From NCBI GenBank assembly GCA_936914845.1, contig CAKZGE010000008.1, forward strand, positions 137,470-201,469: 64,000 nucleotides of DNA. Reading direction: 5' to 3'. Positions 52,355 to 61,083 of the stretch are shown here, piece by piece. The stretch comes from an uncultured Chloracidobacterium sp. (lineage in GTDB: Bacteria > Acidobacteriota > Blastocatellia > Pyrinomonadales > Pyrinomonadaceae). The notes under the pieces were generated by a model. The model did not search any database, had not been told where the DNA came from, and worked only from the letters and a program-made list of their open reading frames with translations. Numbering within the stretch: the first letter of the stretch is position 1; every line of letters begins with the position of its first letter. Made by a program: the position numbers and the translations under genes.

Positions 52355-52406
52355 GCATAAGCTTTGATGATAGAAACGGCCTTGTTTACTGTCAAGCTTT
52401 TTAAAC

Positions 52407-52658
52407 TTACTGAACGCCGGCGGGCAGCAGCGAACCGCGCGGGTCCGAAGCGTATGCATAGCCGTCTTCGATCTTGCCGATCAATCCGTGAAAATTGATC
52501 TCATCATTTGCAACGACCACGACAACATCGCCGGGGCTGACCTTTTTTTCGTCAACGGGAAATTTGATTATCGTTGCGTTACCATTTTCGTGGGCGACCG
52601 CTTCAAATTCGAATGTATCGGCATTAAAGCTCAGTGTCTGACAAAAAGATACTTCCAT
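52407..52658 (-). CDS. Small hypothetical protein
   Basis: 83 aa, acidic, soluble and probably all beta (FEFEAVAHENGNATIIKFPV, then VSPGDVVVVVANDEINFHG and GYAYASDPRG). The spacing suggests a small beta-barrel, but no family is recognised. It is 34 bases after the EEP-family gene and could be translated from the same mRNA. Confidence 0.6.
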   Translation of the reverse strand: MEVSFCQTLSFNADTFEFEAVAHENGNATIIKFPVDEKKVSPGDVVVVVANDEINFHGLIGKIEDGYAYASDPRGSLLPAGVQ

Positions 52659-52692
52659 ACGGGCTAGTATAAGCGCATTGGCTGGATTTCCG

Positions 52693-53895
52693 CTAATCCA
52701 GGATCATGTCCAGCGATATCGCATCGTGGTCTGAAAGCGGTATATTTTCGTCGTCTGCCAATTCGCCGATCGTTTTTACCGCATCCGGCCCGGCCGGGCG
52801 CAATCCCTTTCCCGCAAACCAATCGAGCCTTCCGGAAACCTTTCCCCCAACACGGCCGGCGGCCCAAAATATGAACGGAAAGCACCATTCGGGGACCCAA
52901 TCGCGTAAATTCGTGTTCTTCTCGATATTGCCGATCTCGTAATGAAGCGTTCCGGCGCCTAGCTGATTGAGATCCTTATATCTGTAACCGCGGCGCTCGA
53001 TATCGTTGAAAAGCTTTTTTTCAAAGAATCTTTCCGGATGCGGCAAATGGTTCAATGCTACATTTTTGGGCCCCATCAGCACCCGTCGCCAATATCCCAT
53101 TATCGCCCGGGTTGAATTTTGCGAATTGAAAGTGGTCGTGTTCCAATCGCCACCGATAAGGGTTGGCAGCGGCGGCAAAGCGGCTAGATGGTCCATGATG
53201 ATGCCCATCTGCTTTCTTCGATGTGCTCGCGAACAATGGGCGTCCAGGTGGACGGTCACCGCGCGAAATGTCCCCGCCGGGTGCTCAATATCCGCGATCA
53301 ATGCCCGCAGCCACCCGAGCCGCTTTTCCTTGCCCCACATCTTATCTTTTCCGTTCGGCAGCGCCACCGTGTGCACGGCGTTCATCTGCCATTTTGAGAA
53401 CATCGCCAAGCCGTGTATCGATCCCGCATTTTCGCCTTCGATCGCCGATTCTACTCCGCTGCCTTTCTGCAGAGCGATATAGACCGGGGCGAACGCATAA
53501 TTCAATTTCAATTCGCGAGCGATCTCTTGGGCGACAAAACGATTGCCGCTGCGTATCATGCCGTGGTCAAGTTCCGTCAGCAGCAACAGATCCTTGTCCT
53601 TTAGGTCCGGGTTCTCTTTCAATGCGTTCAGAATGCCTTCAAACCGACAGCCGCGTTCGATATTCCAAGCCAAAGTTCTGATCACATCGCCGCCGGATCC
53701 GTCATTCCCCTCGGCAAGGTTTTCGACAACCGTCGAACCAAGTATCCGTTCGGCCTCGGAGCGGACCTGCTGCCAAATGGCGGCGGATTCCATTTCCGGC
53801 GTCGATCCAAAACTCAGCAGTTCCGAAAAATATTGCTTTAGGTCGTGTTCTAGGATTTCGGGCGGCCCGGTTAGGTATGAGATCTGTTCAGGCAT
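52693..53895 (-). CDS. Endonuclease/exonuclease/phosphatase (EEP) family protein
   Basis: 400 aa, no signal peptide. After an N-terminal 80-residue helical segment, the EEP blocks are visible: TLAWNIERG, LLTELDHGMIRSGNR, FAPVYIAL, LAMFSKW, VTVHLDAHCSRAHR, IGGDWNTTT and the closing LSDHDAISLDMIL. The last holds the catalytic Asp-His pair. Activity could be phosphodiesterase or phosphatase; DNA repair enzymes of the family usually lack such an N-terminal extension. It is 69 bases downstream of the ATP-grasp gene. Confidence 0.85.
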   Translation of the reverse strand: MPEQISYLTGPPEILEHDLKQYFSELLSFGSTPEMESAAIWQQVRSEAERILGSTVVENLAEGNDGSGGDVIRTLAWNIERGCRFEGILNALKENPDLKDKDLLLLTELDHGMIRSGNRFVAQEIARELKLNYAFAPVYIALQKGSGVESAIEGENAGSIHGLAMFSKWQMNAVHTVALPNGKDKMWGKEKRLGWLRALIADIEHPAGTFRAVTVHLDAHCSRAHRRKQMGIIMDHLAALPPLPTLIGGDWNTTTFNSQNSTRAIMGYWRRVLMGPKNVALNHLPHPERFFEKKLFNDIERRGYRYKDLNQLGAGTLHYEIGNIEKNTNLRDWVPEWCFPFIFWAAGRVGGKVSGRLDWFAGKGLRPAGPDAVKTIGELADDENIPLSDHDAISLDMILD

Positions 53896-53964
53896 ACAAA
53901 AGAACAGAATAAGACATCGGACGACGATTGTGAATTCGGCCTCTTATGTCTTATCCCGCTGCTG

Positions 53965-55176
53965 TTAATCGTCGTATCTTTCTTTGGCGGGTGCGGTCGC
54001 CAGAAAATCCTGCACGATCCGTGTCGAATAGGTTTCCAGCAATTCGAGCACACGTTTTTCTTTAGCGGATTGGAAGATCAATCCGACGTGTTTGGGTTTG
54101 GCAACCCGATAAACTATCTCTTCCTCTTGGTAGATCGCCGTATCGGGCGTATCGGTATTTGCCAGCGAAAGAGCAACGCCCGCAAATTCCTTTTTGACTT
54201 TCGGCAGTTTGTACGGAGCCGCCGGCGAAGACATTTCCAGCCGTGCCCATTCCCGCCACAGATTAAAATTACATGCGTGCTCGAGCACATTGGCGATGTA
54301 GGCTCCGCCGACGCGGCAGGCAACTTCGAGCAAATAGAATTTACCGTCAGCATCACTTTGCAAAAATTCCGCGTGTGTCACGCCCTTTTTGTACTCAAAT
54401 GCCGACAAAAGCTGTTTATTAAGTGCTTCCAGCTGTTTCCGTTCCTTCGAACGATAAGAGACGATCGATGTGGTAAAAACCCCGCCGTAATGAGAAACCG
54501 CAAATGGCGGTGTGCCGTATCGGCTGACCCCGCAAGCGAGCACCTTGCCGCCATCGACCACCGAATCTACGTGATAGACATTGCCCGTGATGAATTCTTC
54601 GATCAGAAATTGTGACGGATGATCGCGCCATGTGTTTCGCGAATCTAGTGCCTGCAGATTTTGCCAAACATCCTCAGCCGTCTCACATTTGCGGATACCG
54701 AACGCCGATACCTCATTTCGCGGCTTAACGATCCACGGGCCGGGCGTGGACGAAAGAAATTCGTTAATGTCTTCGGTATTGAATGCCGGCAAATATTTCG
54801 GACAGGCAATGCCCGCACCGGAAGCGATATTGCGCATCACCAATTTGTCGCGAAAACGCAAGACGAAGGAGCTCGAGCTTCCGTCGATCTGCAAATGTTC
54901 GCGAGCTCGGGCAGCGGTCAGCACATCAAATTCATCCAGCCCGACAATTCGGTCTATGTGGTGTGAACCGGCCAGGTTCGCCACCGCACGCACATAATCT
55001 TCGACGCCCGCCGGTTCTTCGACCGTTCGCACATTGGTTATGCACGGCCACATCCACGGTTCATCGATCAGGCTTTTTCGCGTGATCAGCGAAACTTCCC
55101 AATCGTTGTTGTGGCATTCCTCTAAGAACTCATTTCCCTTGTGCTCGCTGGCAATGCAAACAATGTGATTCTTCAT
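53965..55176 (-). CDS. ATP-grasp enzyme
   Basis: 403 aa from the ATG at 55176 (MKNHIVCIASEHKGNEF); upstream codons lie over the DoxX gene and have no family match. The N-terminal Rossmann-like domain (1-110) is followed by the ATP-grasp: FRDKLVMRNIASGAGIACPKY, PWIVKPRNEVSAFGIRKCE, FLIEEFITGNVYHVDSVVDGG and AEFLQSDADGKFYLLEVACRVGG, with the metal-binding Glu in EVACR. Members ligate carboxylates to amines or thiols. The substrate is not evident; the family resembles stand-alone amino-acid or biotin-carboxylase-like ligases. Confidence 0.85.
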   Translation of the reverse strand: MKNHIVCIASEHKGNEFLEECHNNDWEVSLITRKSLIDEPWMWPCITNVRTVEEPAGVEDYVRAVANLAGSHHIDRIVGLDEFDVLTAARAREHLQIDGSSSSFVLRFRDKLVMRNIASGAGIACPKYLPAFNTEDINEFLSSTPGPWIVKPRNEVSAFGIRKCETAEDVWQNLQALDSRNTWRDHPSQFLIEEFITGNVYHVDSVVDGGKVLACGVSRYGTPPFAVSHYGGVFTTSIVSYRSKERKQLEALNKQLLSAFEYKKGVTHAEFLQSDADGKFYLLEVACRVGGAYIANVLEHACNFNLWREWARLEMSSPAAPYKLPKVKKEFAGVALSLANTDTPDTAIYQEEEIVYRVAKPKHVGLIFQSAKEKRVLELLETYSTRIVQDFLATAPAKERYDD

Positions 55177-55183
55177 AAACTGG

Positions 55184-55606
55184 CTATTTTCGGCGAAGCA
55201 ATGCGTCCAGGCTCCAATCCCCCGAACCCTTGAATAAAAATGCGGCGGAAACGAACATATACAACAGCGCAAGTTCCTTGGTGCCGAACGGGTCTTTGGC
55301 GTGAGCAAAGAAAGCGGCCACAAACATCGTTGAGGCAATGAAAAAGGACGAAATGCGCGTGAATAGCCCGAGCGCAAGGCAGATGCCGCCCAGAAATTCC
55401 GACAGCCCGGCAGCCCAAGCAAACACGAACGGAACCGGAAAGCCAAAGCCCGCCGTGCTCTCAACCAGCTTATCGCTTGGGGGTATCTTGCCGGCTCCGT
55501 GCATGAACGCCATTGTCACACCCGTAAAGATGCGAAGCAATGCAGTTCCGGCGTTCGCCCAAGGTGATAAGCCCGATTCGCCGCCAAACAGGATCTGTTT
55601 CAACAT
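55184..55606 (-). CDS. DoxX family membrane protein
   Basis: 140 aa from the ATG at 55606 (MLKQILFGGES), which has GGGGAA upstream. Four helices: about 15-35, 55-75, 78-98 and 108-125. The DoxX pattern is clear: ALLRIFTGVTMAFMHGAGKI, FAWAAGLSEFLGGICLALGLFTR, AFFAHAKDPFGTKELALLY. DoxX proteins have been linked to thiosulfate or redox stress membrane complexes. It is seven bases before the ATP-grasp start and probably co-transcribed. Confidence 0.88.
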   Translation of the reverse strand: MLKQILFGGESGLSPWANAGTALLRIFTGVTMAFMHGAGKIPPSDKLVESTAGFGFPVPFVFAWAAGLSEFLGGICLALGLFTRISSFFIASTMFVAAFFAHAKDPFGTKELALLYMFVSAAFLFKGSGDWSLDALLRRK

Positions 55607-55724
55607 TCGAATTTCCCCATTCAAAGATTTTATTTTGCGGTAAAAGAATGGCACAATTTAAACTTAAATACAATAAATACGTTATCTTTTACGTGCGGCA
55701 TATAACACATTATTTGGAGAGCAA

Positions 55725-56408
55725 ATGGACGCCACATACCTTATAAGTCACCTGATCATTTATATGGTCGTATTGCTGCTGGCGATCTCGGCACACGAGG
55801 CCGGCCACGCCTGGATGTCGCATAAATTTGGCGACGACACCGCCTATATGCTCGGCCGTGTTACGCTGAACCCGGTTTCACACACCGACCCGATCGGCAC
55901 CCTTCTCATTCCGATCGTTGCGTTCCTGCTCGGTTGGATGGGCGGATTTGCTGGCCAGATACCGCTTATCGGTTGGGGAAAACCGACCCCGGTCAACCCG
56001 CGAAATTGGCGCAATTACAAGCTTGCCAATGTAATGGTCTCCGTTGCCGGCGTGTTGGCCAACTTGATATTGCTCATCATCGGCATCCTCGCCGCCAAGA
56101 TAATGTTTACACAAGGGTTTACGCCGAAGGATCTTTTGGGCGGTTCTGAGAATCCGATCGCTATTTTTGTCGGCAATTTGATGCTCCTGAACCTTTCGCT
56201 TTTCGTGTTCAATCTATTGCCGTTTCCGCCGCTGGACGGCAGCAAGATACTTAGCACTTTTTTACCGAACAGCGCCCAACCGGTGCTCGATCTGCTTGAG
56301 CAATACGGTTTTCTCATCCTGATGCTGTTCATATACATCGGCCTGTTCCGGATGATAATAATGCCGTTCCGTACCGGTTTAATGTATCTTTTGAACTCGA
56401 TCGCCTAG
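55725..56408 (+). CDS. Site-2 protease family membrane metalloprotease
   Basis: 227 aa. Six hydrophobic segments. The first helix ends in LAISAHEAGHAWMSHKFGD, an HExxH zinc motif, and LLPFPPLDGSKIL near residue 165 is the LxxxPxxDG block carrying the third ligand Asp. GRVTLNPVSHTDPIGTLLIPI is typical of the short group 3 peptidases of family M50. It likely cleaves membrane-bound substrates such as anti-sigma factors. Confidence 0.9.
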   Translation: MDATYLISHLIIYMVVLLLAISAHEAGHAWMSHKFGDDTAYMLGRVTLNPVSHTDPIGTLLIPIVAFLLGWMGGFAGQIPLIGWGKPTPVNPRNWRNYKLANVMVSVAGVLANLILLIIGILAAKIMFTQGFTPKDLLGGSENPIAIFVGNLMLLNLSLFVFNLLPFPPLDGSKILSTFLPNSAQPVLDLLEQYGFLILMLFIYIGLFRMIIMPFRTGLMYLLNSIA

Positions 56409-56425
56409 AGGTCTACCGAACATTT

Positions 56426-56671
56426 ATGCCGATAGTGTTTTTCTTGGAAGGTCTTAAGTTCTTCTTCTTTTCGAACGAAGGAAATCCGCGAGAACCGCTT
56501 CATATACACGTTCGCAAGGATAGCAGCCTTGCTAAATTTTGGCTGTATCCATCTGTTCAACTTGTCGATTCTTACGGATTCTCGGCCAAAGAACTTAACA
56601 AGATGGCGAAAATCATTGATAATAGAAAGGTCGAGATCGAGGATGCATGGAATGAACACTTTGGAGCTTGA
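56426..56671 (+). CDS. DUF4160 protein
   Basis: 81 aa. The family hallmark is visible: FFSNEGNPREPLHIHVRK, then AKFWLYPSVQLVDSYGFSAKEL and KIIDNRKVEIEDAWNEHF. Function unknown. The next gene overlaps it by 20 bases; DUF4160 and DUF2442 genes are frequent partners and have been suggested to be toxin-antitoxin-like pairs. Confidence 0.88.
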   Translation: MPIVFFLEGLKFFFFSNEGNPREPLHIHVRKDSSLAKFWLYPSVQLVDSYGFSAKELNKMAKIIDNRKVEIEDAWNEHFGA

Positions 56672-56933
56672 GGCACTGGCAGCATCTGTTTCATTTGATG
56701 CCGACAATATGTGGGTAAAGCTAACTGATGGACGACAGCTTGGCGTCCCGTTGGCATATTTCCCGCGGTTGGCCAAAGCTACCGCCAAACAACGCGAAGC
56801 CTTTGTCATCAGCGGCGGCGGTGTCGGACTGCACTGGGATGACATCGACGAGGACATTTCTGTTCCCGCATTGTTGGCCGGCAAGGTAGATCAGACAAAA
56901 AGGCCCCGTACTGAGATCAAGAACGCTGCCTAG
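56652..56933 (+). CDS. DUF2442 protein
   Basis: 93 aa from the ATG at 56652 with GAGG nine bases upstream (an ATG at 56643 is an alternative). VSFDADNMWVKLTDGRQLGVPLAYFPRLAKAT is the DUF2442 signature, followed by GLHWDDIDEDISVPALLAG. The overlap with DUF4160 implies translational coupling. Members are thought to be DNA-binding or antitoxin-like by association only. Confidence 0.88.
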   Translation: MNTLELEALAASVSFDADNMWVKLTDGRQLGVPLAYFPRLAKATAKQREAFVISGGGVGLHWDDIDEDISVPALLAGKVDQTKRPRTEIKNAA

Positions 56934-56981
56934 ATCGGTTACCCCACGTAATCCCTTTTTGGTCAATTAGTCAAAATAAAT

Positions 56982-57956
56982 ATGAAAAAACGCATTTTTT
57001 CCGGCGCCCAGCCAACCGGCGAACTTCATATCGGCAACTACCTCGGAGCGATCAAGAATTGGGTCGCCCTGCAGGATGATTACGAATGTTTTTACTGCAT
57101 CGTTAACCTTCACGCCATCACCATGCCGCAAGACCCGCGAACGTTAAGGCAAAAATCGCTCGACCTTGCCCGGATCTATCTCGCGGCCGGGGTTGACCCT
57201 TCGTGTGCCACTGTGTTCATCCAATCGGACGTCGCGGAACATGCCGAATTGACCTGGGTCCTGTCGTGCCTTTCACGGATGGGCGAGCTTGAGCGTATGA
57301 CGCAGTTCAAAGACAAGGGCAAGAATAGCGAACGCGCCGGTGTCGGGCTTTTTACCTATCCGGTTTTAATGGCTGCTGATATTTTGCTGTATCAGACGGA
57401 TCTCGTGCCGGTCGGCAAAGATCAGAAACAGCATCTGGAATTGACCCGCGACCTGGCCGAAAGATTCAACCGCGACTACGGCGAAACGTTCGTCATTCCG
57501 GAACCGTTCATTCCGCCCGTCGGTGCCAGCATTGCTTCGCTGCAGGACCCGGCGAAAAAGATGTCAAAATCCGATGAGAACCCGAACGGGGCGATCTTTT
57601 TGATGGACGATGCCGACACCGTTCTGAAAAAGATCAAGCGGGCGGTGACGGATTCGGGCTCCGATATCAAATTTGACACCTCGCGGCCGGCGATCAGCAA
57701 TCTTCTGACCATTTATCAGCTGATGACCGGAAAGAGCAATGAAGAATGCGAAGCCAACTTTGCCGGTAAAGGTTACGGCCAGCTGAAAGGCGAATTGGCG
57801 GAAGCGGTGACCGAATTTCTGCGGCCATTTCAAGAAAAATTTAACGACCACGACGACGCTTCGCTCGAAGCCGTCCTTCGCCCGGGAGCCGAAAAAGCAC
57901 GGGAGATCGCCGCCGCTACGCTCAAGGATGTGTATGAAAAGCTCGGGCTGAGGTAA
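56982..57956 (+). CDS. trpS: Tryptophanyl-tRNA synthetase
   Basis: 324 aa, class I. The HIGH-like motif lies in GAQPTGELHIGNYLGAIKNWV and the KMSKS loop in PAKKMSKSDENPNGAIFLMDD. The middle block YPVLMAADILLYQTDLVPVGKDQKQHLELTRDLA is diagnostic for TrpRS. Length fits the family (325-335). It is followed by a long inverted repeat that probably terminates it. Confidence 0.97.
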   Translation: MKKRIFSGAQPTGELHIGNYLGAIKNWVALQDDYECFYCIVNLHAITMPQDPRTLRQKSLDLARIYLAAGVDPSCATVFIQSDVAEHAELTWVLSCLSRMGELERMTQFKDKGKNSERAGVGLFTYPVLMAADILLYQTDLVPVGKDQKQHLELTRDLAERFNRDYGETFVIPEPFIPPVGASIASLQDPAKKMSKSDENPNGAIFLMDDADTVLKKIKRAVTDSGSDIKFDTSRPAISNLLTIYQLMTGKSNEECEANFAGKGYGQLKGELAEAVTEFLRPFQEKFNDHDDASLEAVLRPGAEKAREIAAATLKDVYEKLGLR

Positions 57957-57973
57957 ATTAAAGCCCGACCAAT

Positions 57974-58126
57974 AAAAAAGAGGCCGTCTGAAAAGTTGGA
58001 TCATATCTGTGTGTTTCGGTTTTAGTTCTGTGTATTCTGTGGTATTTCCTGATGTCTTACAGGACATAAACCACAGAACTCACAGAATAAAGACACAGAA
58101 AATGACTTTTCAGACATCCTCTTTTC
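57974..58126 (+). repeat. Long imperfect inverted repeat between convergent genes
   Basis: AAAAGAGG...CTGAAAAGT at the left pairs with ACTTTTCAGACATCCTCTTTT-like sequence on the right. Within it, TCTGTGT, TTCTGTG, CTGTGGT and TTTCCTG face CAGGA, ACCACAG, CACAGAA and ACACAGA, giving a hairpin of about 150 bases with a loop near 58054. Both ends are T-rich on the appropriate strand, so it can terminate trpS and the LysM gene. It is also MITE-like. Confidence 0.75.
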
Positions 58127-58146
58127 TTTTGTTTCAAGGCCGCAAT

Positions 58147-58521
58147 TTACGGGATCTTGAGTTCTTGCCCCGGATAGATCTTGTCCGGATCTTTCAAGAT
58201 GTCGCGATTCGCGTCCCAGATGGCTTTCCACTGGAGCCCGTATTTCGAACCGATCTTGCTCAGATTGTCGCCCGAAACGACTGTGTAGGTTCCCAAACCG
58301 CCGCCGGCAGCTGCTTCGCCGGTCGAGATATTCAGGATCAGATCGCCGCCCTTGAAATCAGGGTCAAGCCGTTCATATTCGGCCCACAGCTGATTTTTGG
58401 CATCTTCGCTCGGAGCAACTCCCTTGACGTTCAAAACGCCATCGGCTTCGCTCAGTTCATACGTCGTGCCGTTCTGGTTGGCAAGTTCGAGAAGTGATTG
58501 ATATTTTTCTTGTACTGACAT
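58147..58521 (-). CDS. BON/LysM protein, Kbp (YgaU)-like
   Basis: 124 aa without signal peptide. Residues about 20-65 (YELSEADGVLNVKGVAPSED) form a BON-like module, then GTYTVVSGDNLSKIGSKYG through YPGQELKIP is a LysM domain. The BON plus LysM layout and length match Kbp, the cytoplasmic K+-binding protein of E. coli, though Kbp is longer at the N-terminus. It lies 17 bases behind a BON lipoprotein gene. Function is inferred only from architecture. Confidence 0.8.
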   Translation of the reverse strand: MSVQEKYQSLLELANQNGTTYELSEADGVLNVKGVAPSEDAKNQLWAEYERLDPDFKGGDLILNISTGEAAAGGGLGTYTVVSGDNLSKIGSKYGLQWKAIWDANRDILKDPDKIYPGQELKIP

Positions 58522-58538
58522 TTCTTCGCTCCTCCTGG

Positions 58539-59018
58539 TTAGTTTCCTTTCGTGATCTGGTTATCCCAGCCCACAACACCGGATTCATTGATCGTTTTAA
58601 CAACTTCAGCATATTTCGCGGCCGGAACAGTGCCCTTGACCACAGCTTTGCCATTTACGACCTCGACCGTCAAACCGGTGATGTTCGCTTTCTTCAAAGC
58701 TTCGTTGATCTTGCCGGTCAAGCCCGGATCAGAGGCGGCAGGCGTTGCCACCGGAAGCGGTTTCAGCGTGATGTTGTTAACAACAGACTTGATGCCTTCG
58801 ACCTTTGCCGAAGCTTCAGCTTTGTTTTTGACGGTGATGTCGGCGACTTCGCCGGTCAGCGTGGCAACGCCGTCTTTAACGGCAACCGTTACGCCCGCCA
58901 CATTATCAGCGGTCAGCTTTGCAGCCGCAGCTTTTTGCAGGTCAGCGTCGCTCTTTCCGCAAGCGGACATGAACAATGCAATAGCAATAGTAAGAATAGA
59001 TAAATATTTAACTTTCAT
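58539..59018 (-). CDS. BON domain lipoprotein
   Basis: 159 aa. Lipoprotein signal with lipobox FMSAC (Cys20). Two BON modules: about 27-85 (LQKAAAAKLTADNVAGVTVAV, then GVATLTGEVADI) and about 98-155 (INEALKKANITGLTVEVVNGKAVVKGTV). BON domains are thought to bind phospholipids or outer-membrane structures; relatives include OsmY and DolP. A GAGGAAAC Shine-Dalgarno precedes the ATG. First gene of a two-gene unit with the LysM protein. Confidence 0.88.
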   Translation of the reverse strand: MKVKYLSILTIAIALFMSACGKSDADLQKAAAAKLTADNVAGVTVAVKDGVATLTGEVADITVKNKAEASAKVEGIKSVVNNITLKPLPVATPAASDPGLTGKINEALKKANITGLTVEVVNGKAVVKGTVPAAKYAEVVKTINESGVVGWDNQITKGN

Positions 59019-59185
59019 GTTTCCTCCTGAAAGGCTGAATTACTCAATTTAAATTTCTGTCGGCGCAATTGCGCCGGGCAAAATAACTTCAGAATCCATT
59101 TCTGAATAAATGAAATATGCTCAATTATTCCGATGGGATTTAGTTTCGTTCAATTCGAAAGTTATTTCAAGATAAATATCGCGTT

Positions 59186-59701
59186 TTACGAAAATATTTC
59201 TTCGGCAATATGCAGAGCGACGTCATAAGATGATTGCCCCGGCCTGATAACAAAGTGCCAATCAGCCAGGCAATATGTATTTTGCCGCTCTTCGAACAGG
59301 CGCATCGCGGAATCTTTACTTCGTGCCAGCGGCCGCTCCTTTTTCGATGCCCTGATATTTTTCCAGCAGTGGTCAAAGGTCGATTCCAGCCACACGGCCG
59401 TTAGCCCGGCTCCGCGAATGACCTCGCGGTTCTCGGCTCGTGCCCATGTTCCGCCGCCGAGCGAAAGGATCGTCGCCGCAGAATGTTCGACCGTCTGCCG
59501 CAGCATATCGCTTTCGATCCGGCGGTATTCTGTCTCACCCCGAGTATCTATCAGCTCAGCGACGCTGCATTGAAATTCTTTTTCGATCAGTATGTCCAGG
59601 TCCTGCCGAGAGCATTGCAGAAGCTCCGCCAGGTGGCGGGCAACGCTCGTTTTACCCACCCCCATAAAACCTGTCAATACAATTCGCGGATGTTGGTTCA
59701 T
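59186..59701 (-). CDS. aroK: Shikimate kinase
   Basis: 171 aa from the ATG at 59701 (MNQHPRIVLTGFMGVGKTSVA). Walker A GFMGVGKTS; substrate-binding region DLDILIEKEFQCSVAELI; TRGETEYRRIE; ILSLGGGTWA; lid-like RPLARS. It phosphorylates shikimate in aromatic amino acid synthesis, just before AroA. The canonical DxD appears as DLD. Its ATG is five bases after the aroA stop, so the two steps are co-expressed. Confidence 0.93.
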   Translation of the reverse strand: MNQHPRIVLTGFMGVGKTSVARHLAELLQCSRQDLDILIEKEFQCSVAELIDTRGETEYRRIESDMLRQTVEHSAATILSLGGGTWARAENREVIRGAGLTAVWLESTFDHCWKNIRASKKERPLARSKDSAMRLFEERQNTYCLADWHFVIRPGQSSYDVALHIAEEIFS

Positions 59702-59706
59702 TGACT

Positions 59707-61005
59707 TCAATTTTCCGCCGTCCGTGCTAAAGCATCGAAAAAATCCGGAAACGAGACCGCCGCACACCCCGCACCTTCGATCTCCGTTTCACCCTCGGCA
59801 ACCAGTGCCGCCACGCCGAACGCCATCGCAATACGGTGATCCCCGAAAGAGTCAACCGCTGCCCCGTGCAGCTTCGACCGCCTAACTCGCAGTCCGTCTT
59901 CAAATTCTTCGACATCTGCTTTCATTCGACGCAAATTTTCCACTACCGCCGCGATCCGGTCAGATTCCTTGACCCTCAACTCCGCCGCATCTCTGATCTC
60001 CAATCCACCCTCGATCTGGGTGCCGAAAACCGCCAGCACAGGTATTTCGTCGATCAAGTTGGCGATGATCCGGCCTTTTAAAATGTTGCCGTTAGCCATT
60101 TCCGCTTCTCGCAGGCCGCCCCGCACAACAAGGTCCCCGACCGGCTCATTGCCCGCTTCCCGTTCATTCATCACCTCAATATCGGCTCCTAGCATTCTCA
60201 GGGCATCAAGAACTCCGGTCCGTGATGGGTTCAGCCCGATTCCCGGCAGAGTGATCCGCGAACCCGGCAAACATGCCGCGGCCGCCAAAAAGAATGCTGC
60301 CGAAGAGATATCCGCCGGCACAGTTATGTCGCGTGCCGTCAGCCGTGCGTCGCCCGCCACTGAAAGCTTTACGCCGCGTTCCGTATGCTCTTCGCCAACG
60401 TCAACACCCAGCCATCGCAACATCCGTTCGGTGTGGTCGCGGCTTTGCGTGCTCTCCAAGACCGTCGTCCGCCCCTTTGCGTTCAACCCCGCCAGCAGCA
60501 CACACGATTTTATCTGCGCCGATGCTACCGGCAATTCGTGGTCTATCGCCTTCAGCTCTCCGCCTCTGATCTCCAACGGCGCTTTTCCGTCCTGTGAACC
60601 GATCACGGCGCCCATTTCCGTCAATGGCCGTATCACCCGCATCATCGGCCGTGAGCGGAGCGAACCGTCGCCCGTCAGTACCGATCCAAAGTCTTGGCCC
60701 GCCAGCACACCGGACAGCAAACGCATCGTCGTTCCGCTGTTGCCGCAATCGAGCGAGACAGTCGGCGGAACGAATCCGTGTTTGCCGACCCCGCCGATAA
60801 CAACTTCATTTCCGTTTCGCCTAACCTTTACCCCAAGGCCGCTCAGACATTTCAGCGTTGACGCGCAATCCGCACTCGACGCAAAATTCGAGATCGCCGC
60901 CTCGCCATCTGCCATTGCCAGAAACATTGCGGCCCGGTGCGATATCGATTTATCGCCCGGCAATTCTATCCGTCCCCGTAGGGCTGTTGCCCTATTTAAT
61001 TTCAT
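59707..61005 (-). CDS. aroA: 3-phosphoshikimate 1-carboxyvinyltransferase (EPSP synthase)
   Basis: 432 aa. It adds enolpyruvate to shikimate-3-phosphate. RIELPGDKSISHRAAMF is the first signature, LDCGNSGTTMRLLSGVLAG the second, then SRPMMRVIRPL, SAQIKSCVLLAGLNA, the acid region LIDEIPVLAVFG and RVKESDR, with DHRIAMAF at the end. GNSGTTMR carries a Gly at the PEP-loop position where class I enzymes have Gly-Asn-Ala, so the loop sequence here (Ser after Asn) may resemble class II. Operon with aroK. Confidence 0.96.
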   Translation of the reverse strand: MKLNRATALRGRIELPGDKSISHRAAMFLAMADGEAAISNFASSADCASTLKCLSGLGVKVRRNGNEVVIGGVGKHGFVPPTVSLDCGNSGTTMRLLSGVLAGQDFGSVLTGDGSLRSRPMMRVIRPLTEMGAVIGSQDGKAPLEIRGGELKAIDHELPVASAQIKSCVLLAGLNAKGRTTVLESTQSRDHTERMLRWLGVDVGEEHTERGVKLSVAGDARLTARDITVPADISSAAFFLAAAACLPGSRITLPGIGLNPSRTGVLDALRMLGADIEVMNEREAGNEPVGDLVVRGGLREAEMANGNILKGRIIANLIDEIPVLAVFGTQIEGGLEIRDAAELRVKESDRIAAVVENLRRMKADVEEFEDGLRVRRSKLHGAAVDSFGDHRIAMAFGVAALVAEGETEIEGAGCAAVSFPDFFDALARTAEN

Positions 61006-61042
61006 ATTACGAACATTCTATTAGCTTTGAGCGTAGTTTGTC

Positions 61043-61072
61043 TTGACAGAACATCAGTTTAATCGATACTTT
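61043..61072 (+). promoter_or_regulatory. Promoter of the RsbW-like gene
   Basis: TTGACA (61043-61048), 18-base spacer, TACTTT (61067-61072). The predicted start at about 61079 is only five bases before the GTG at 61084, suggesting a leaderless mRNA. Confidence 0.5.
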
Positions 61073-61083
61073 ACAGAAATACA

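Noticed and set aside
52196..52459. Upstream extension of the secreted-protein frame on the minus strand
   Set aside because: It reads through the tRNA-Ala gene; the signal peptide begins at 52195.
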